A DNA stretch of 27,773 nt, taken from positions 1 to 27,773 of the forward strand of contig JNEM01012319.1 of NCBI GenBank assembly GCA_000697335.1, given 5' to 3'. Made by a program: the position numbers and the translations under genes. The DNA comes from Conidiobolus incongruus B7586. Its lineage: Eukaryota; Entomophthoromycota; Entomophthoromycetes; Entomophthorales; Conidiobolaceae. The notes beneath the pieces were generated by a model, which was given only the letters and a program-made list of their open reading frames with translations, was not told the DNA's origin and did not search any database. Shown in pieces: positions 23,477 to 27,773 of this stretch (within the stretch, counting starts at the first letter, position 1; every line of letters begins with the position of its first letter).

Positions 23477-26152
23477 ATGACAGGCCTTGGAAGAATTACC
23501 TCTTTTGCCCAAAAGCTAGTTGAGAAGTCAAACAAACTTGATGACAAGCTGAAGTTCAAACTGGATCCCAAAAGAATTATCGTGCTGGATAAAATCAAAG
23601 AGGATGCTACCTTATTAACTAAGCGTTGGAAAGGCACTATCTACGGAGTTTTCAAGAAGCATAAATCCTCTTTCCATACATCCATTACTACCTTTCCATG
23701 TAAGTCCACTTCTGTTCCCACTAGAACTTACCTTTCTGCCTCTGAGCTTGTATTATCTGCACCCATTAATTCTTGCCCATCCAAGCCCACTTTTGTACCT
23801 ACTTCTGATCCTGGAATTCTCTTAAGTATTGACCCTGGATTTATTTCTTCATTAGATTTGGCTTTGAGGAGCTCTGTTATGTCCTCCTCTTCTCCTAATT
23901 TCAAAATCCTTACAAAAGTAGGAGCTCCCAGTTCACTAAATATCACCGATATATCAAAAGTTAATATATGCGCATCCTCCAACACACCTCCTGCGTCTCC
24001 AGAGGAAGCTTCATCTAACTCAACTCAGTTCAGCTCTATCCTTTTAGGATCCTCCCAATCCATCAATACATTAGCTCAGGAACCACGTGATAACTTCTTA
24101 CTCCATCCAAAATCCGATCTAGGCAGCGAAGAGGCTGTTGAATGCGAGGACAATCCACTCATTAAAATGACTAGAGAAAACAAATCTTACTTGGACAATA
24201 CTAATAACAGTGTTGAAAATCTCTCGGTTATTAAATGCCAGTCTCTCCAGGCATCAGACCAAGTTAGTTTAAAGACCGTTGACTGCGATATTGAAAAATT
24301 GATATATAGCATCAATGGTAAGTCCAATATCTCCACGGCATTTGAATGCTTAACTCTCCAAAAAGATGGCTCACTCTGTGATCGTTTAGGTGTATGTGTA
24401 GTTGATTCATTAACTGAAACCTCTCATAACAAACTTCAAACGTCCACAGAAACTCGAGGCCAACCCTTTGTGAACATAGAGTCCACTAGAGAAAAGGTTG
24501 GATTTGAAACTAAAGCTTTGTCAGATATTATCAATAACGAGTCTCAGTCTGCGATGATATCAAAGCTCCAATCCGTTCAGATACCAGACTCAGTCACTGC
24601 AGGCAATCACAAAAGTAAAAATCAAGCTTTAATTGACAGATTTAGAATGAAGTTTAATAACTTTTTGAAATCTAAAGGCCGATTGGGTCAAATATCTGAT
24701 CCCTTCTGCGAAAAGACTATGAAACGAGGATTTAAGACTAATGCTAATATTGCCAATAACCAACTTTACACTATCGCAACTGTTCATCATCTGTCACTTC
24801 AAAAGTCTAACCCAGTTATTGAGAAGACTCTCACATCCAAGTTTAACATTTTACCTGATAGTTCCAATACTGAAGGCCAAGTTCAATTTGAATATTCTTG
24901 CAAATTGCCCAACAAGGTCGACACACTCTGTGAAGAAGTTATCAAATTCGAAATTAAAGATTTGGATCAACAATCCAGGTGCGAGGCTCATTCTCTATCT
25001 AAATCAATTCGTCCGGGCTCATTACCTTATGAATTACCTTCAATACCTAGTAGCAGACTTCCATCCCTTTATGGGGCCATAGACTCGATTGTCAATAATT
25101 TCGAAATCGTGAAATTCCAAGCAAGATTATCTGGTCTATCTCCCAAAAAATCCACCGATTTTGAATCCATCCAAACTCCAGTTGAGTATGGATCTTATTC
25201 CAATATTCTTGATAAGCAAGAAGACTCATCCTTGGCTTCCGAAGGTGCTGCTTCTGAACCAATAATCAATTCAATTTATAGTGATCACTCCGGAACACTT
25301 AATTCTAAAATGGATGAATTGGATTCATCGAAAATTTTTGAAAATCAGATGCATATTTTGAAAAATAGACAAGATCTAACAAATCCAGTTGTGTCTCGCC
25401 AAAATGATCTCTTGATTGATATCAAATCAAAGACACCTTCACTCGCTAAGCTGCCTTCCCACGCTCCCAATTTTTCTGAATCTGTTGTTTCAGTTCCTGT
25501 TGATGATGTGAGCCCTTTGGTCGGTATTGTTGATGGCCTAAAATCGGATTTTTTGCCTTTAGTTTCTGCTCAGAAGGAAAGTAATCAATTTTCTTCTGTA
25601 AACAAATCATTGGGTAACGAGCTTGAAGTCAGCAACTTGGTGAAAATCCCTGAAGTAGACTCTACTATCGAACTTGAGTTTTCCACTCTTAACAAATTGA
25701 TTCAGCAACACAATGAACTAATTTACTTTGAAGATCAAACCATCAAGAACAACCATGCTCCCAATGACTGCGTCGAAACATCAAACTCTGGCTCACTATT
25801 TATTCCAAAGCCATTCTCTTCTAGCGAGTACAAATTGCAACATAATGCCCAGGTTGGCTCTATTTATCGAACCTTAGATAATGATCATACATCTAATAAC
25901 TTGTCTGAATCAACAGAAGCTCCTCATTCACCCATTCTCAAATCCTGCTCTTCTGAACTAGCTCTTCCCTCTCCCCATTATCCTGTCACATCTAGAACAT
26001 TTGATCAAGCCCCGCTAAGTGGCATTTCCATCATACAGAAAAGTCTCCAAATTCCTCAAGAGAACGTAGAACTTCTTGTCGCCATAATTGTACATCTCGC
26101 TGAAGAATTCAAATTGAATCAAGCTATAAACGATTGTTTCAACTCGTATTGA
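23477..26152 (+). CDS. Unrecognised 891-residue Ser-rich, probably largely disordered protein
   Basis: A single uninterrupted frame with balanced composition amid AT-rich DNA, so almost certainly coding. I recognise no family. The N-terminus (about 1-65) is Lys-rich and probably helical (KLVEKSNKLDDKLKFKLD). Residues about 65-210 are Ser/Pro/Thr-rich. The middle contains loosely repeated units with the theme CxSLQ / CLTLQKDGS / HLSLQKS at residues about 252, 291 and 437. Cys residues are scattered. The last 45 residues form a likely amphipathic helix (IIQKSLQIPQENVELLVAII). No signal peptide or membrane segment is evident. An in-frame TAA lies 30 bases upstream of the ATG, supporting this start. 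A GT-AG pair at 23428/23483 could define a 56-nt intron but would remove the ATG, so it is not favoured. A decayed paralogue lies 4.8 kb upstream in the same orientation. Stop is TGA. Confidence 0.85.
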   Translation: MTGLGRITSFAQKLVEKSNKLDDKLKFKLDPKRIIVLDKIKEDATLLTKRWKGTIYGVFKKHKSSFHTSITTFPCKSTSVPTRTYLSASELVLSAPINSCPSKPTFVPTSDPGILLSIDPGFISSLDLALRSSVMSSSSPNFKILTKVGAPSSLNITDISKVNICASSNTPPASPEEASSNSTQFSSILLGSSQSINTLAQEPRDNFLLHPKSDLGSEEAVECEDNPLIKMTRENKSYLDNTNNSVENLSVIKCQSLQASDQVSLKTVDCDIEKLIYSINGKSNISTAFECLTLQKDGSLCDRLGVCVVDSLTETSHNKLQTSTETRGQPFVNIESTREKVGFETKALSDIINNESQSAMISKLQSVQIPDSVTAGNHKSKNQALIDRFRMKFNNFLKSKGRLGQISDPFCEKTMKRGFKTNANIANNQLYTIATVHHLSLQKSNPVIEKTLTSKFNILPDSSNTEGQVQFEYSCKLPNKVDTLCEEVIKFEIKDLDQQSRCEAHSLSKSIRPGSLPYELPSIPSSRLPSLYGAIDSIVNNFEIVKFQARLSGLSPKKSTDFESIQTPVEYGSYSNILDKQEDSSLASEGAASEPIINSIYSDHSGTLNSKMDELDSSKIFENQMHILKNRQDLTNPVVSRQNDLLIDIKSKTPSLAKLPSHAPNFSESVVSVPVDDVSPLVGIVDGLKSDFLPLVSAQKESNQFSSVNKSLGNELEVSNLVKIPEVDSTIELEFSTLNKLIQQHNELIYFEDQTIKNNHAPNDCVETSNSGSLFIPKPFSSSEYKLQHNAQVGSIYRTLDNDHTSNNLSESTEAPHSPILKSCSSELALPSPHYPVTSRTFDQAPLSGISIIQKSLQIPQENVELLVAIIVHLAEEFKLNQAINDCFNSY

Positions 26153-27773
26153 ACTTACCAGCCTCTTTCATCCTATTCCATCTTATTCACGGAATATTTG
26201 ATCCAAAATTTATTCTCATCTACTCACCACACATAACTTCATTAGATGCCCACTTCTTTACAACATCTGGACTATGCTATGTATCCAAGCTTTAAAAGCT
26301 GCTCTTACACTTATACTCTTGCGACTTAGCTCTCAGATAACGTCTTCATATTATAATATTTTTATCTTACTGTATTTATTTATAATCTTGATTATTATTA
26401 TATAACATTACTTTATGTAATATTATACCAATAATTGATCTTGCTCTCATACTTACAACATTGTTTTGTTTATTTTTTCCAACATTAATTTTATGTTTTT
26501 TACACACTTTTTTGTCCCTTATTTTATATATAATTTTAACAAATAAAATTATATATAAGCCTTTATATTTTTAGTGTTTCGATTTAATATACTTTTATCT
26601 AAGTAAAATAAAAAAATTAAATTACTCATTTTTATAATTCTAACATGAATTTTCCAACAAATTTTATGGAGTACTAGTTCTGATTTAACTATTGTCCCCA
26701 GAATTTGCATTAGTCCTGAGAATACCTATCAATATTTAATTAAGACCTAGATAAACTATCCCTTCCAGCACAGATTCTTGGATATTAAGTTACGTACTAT
26801 TTAGTCTCAACAATATAACTCTAAACACACTATTTTTTCCTTAGTCAAATATGAACAATTTTGGCTATATTTCTGCCTCGAAAATGCAAGAAATATTCGG
26901 AATTATAACAAATAAACTTAGACATTGGGTTGTAGCGGGAAATGTTAAAGTTATATAAACTTTAGATGGGTTTAGGCTTTATTTAAAATCTTATATCATG
27001 ATTGATTTTAATTAAAGTAAAAATAATATTCAACTTAATAAAATATTTTACATAGATTCTTATTTCAAATACGTAACAAGAAACCTTAAATAATTAGTTT
27101 ATTATTTTAAAATTAAATACTTTGGACAAAAAACTATGATGGATATTAAATCGATATTTAAATATAAATATAATGATTTTTAAATCTCTTTAAAACTAAT
27201 AAAGGAATTAATCTTGAAATTACAATTGTTAAGAGACTAGTTCTTTAAATTCTTATATATATTTTTATATAACTCATTTAATTATAAATTACACAAATAA
27301 TTTATATTTTTAAAGCTGAATTAATTATATAAATAGCATTAAATTATCTAATACACAAGCTTCTTTTTCCTCTCATTTCTAATTATTCCTTATTTTTTAT
27401 ATTATTTCTAAGATTGAGACTATATTTTTCAATATTATAGCAAATTAACACTATCTAATATAAAACTCAATATATTAGTAACCTATTGTTTACTAAAGCT
27501 AAATTAAGCTTTATTTATATATTTATATTATTTTATTTTATTTTTTATCATATTACTTTTATATTAAGTTTTCCTCTATATTATATTAATTTTATTATTA
27601 TTATATTTATAATTATTATATTAAATATTAAATCAACATAATTTTTTATATTTGGATTTAAATATATTTTTAAGTAATAATATAAATAAAATAAATAAAT
27701 TTATTATTTACAATTAATAAATCTTTATTATATTTTTAATAAATTTTTAATATCTAAAAAATAGTTTTTTAAT
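26153..27773. other. AT-rich intergenic DNA, no gene seen
   Basis: 26153-26350 has near-balanced composition and is probably the 3' untranslated region of the upstream gene. Beyond that the sequence is almost all A/T with no supported open frame. It contains the inverted repeat at 26524-26558. Confidence 0.6.
26524..26558. repeat. Perfect 15-bp inverted repeat with 5-base loop
   Basis: TTATATATAATTTTA at 26524-26538 is followed by ACAAA and then its exact reverse complement at 26544-26558. It lies about 370 bases after the stop of the 891-residue gene. It could be a hairpin near a transcript end, the core of a small inverted-repeat element, or a chance product of AT-rich DNA. Confidence 0.7.

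Larger units (their letters stand above)
22595..24090 (+). repeat. Right copy of the diverged direct segmental duplication
   Basis: Partner of about 17640-19270; see the anchors given there. This copy includes about 880 bases of upstream sequence and the first 200 codons of the intact Ser-rich gene. The 22790-23140 part is more GC-rich than usual here and is poorly matched in the left copy, so it may have been gained in this copy or lost from the other. Confidence 0.8.

Noticed and set aside
23428-23483. Intron just upstream of and overlapping the start of the 891-residue gene
   Set aside because: Its sites are plausible, but removal would delete the ATG and no upstream ATG in frame is available nearby.

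Overview
The window looks like nuclear DNA from a very AT-rich fungus. The evidence is three spliced housekeeping genes: an AGC kinase of the Ypk1/Gad8 type, which in this form is fungal, the mitochondrial RNA helicase SUV3, and cytoplasmic tryptophanyl-tRNA synthetase. Their 17 inferred introns are GT-AG, all begin GTA, and all but one are 49-64 nt long; one carries the branch site TACTAAC. The lineage within fungi cannot be settled from this window. The genes sit as islands of more balanced composition in long AT-rich stretches.

Layout. 1-1404 is AT-rich with no gene. 1405-3457 (minus) is the Ypk1/Gad8-type kinase in eight exons. 3458-6017 is AT-rich and empty. 6018-7293 is a decayed mariner (DD34D) DNA transposon whose 345-codon transposase frame is undisturbed by indels but carries ten in-frame stops. 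7294-8620 is intergenic, with short coding-like stretches that I could not identify. 8621-10789 (plus) is SUV3 in four exons. 11061-12747 (plus) is an intronless, bacterial-type glycyl-tRNA synthetase broken by stops and two frame changes. 12872-14506 (minus) is tryptophanyl-tRNA synthetase in eight exons, convergent with the GlyRS copy. 14507-17640 is AT-rich and empty.

The right half is dominated by an old direct duplication: about 17640-19270 resembles about 22595-24090. The right copy carries an intact single-exon gene (23477-26152) for an 891-residue Ser-rich protein I do not recognise. The left copy holds a decayed paralogue (about 18668-19716). The rest of 19717-22594 and 26153-27773 is AT-rich; a perfect 15-bp inverted repeat lies downstream of the 891-residue gene.

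Taken together: TORC2-type signalling (Ypk1), mitochondrial RNA turnover (SUV3) and translation (TrpRS, GlyRS relic) are ordinary neighbours with no sign of a shared pathway. The unusual material is the bacterial-type GlyRS relic, the substitution-only decay of the mariner and of much of the paralogue, and the unknown Ser-rich gene with its broken twin. I found no clear new multi-gene system.
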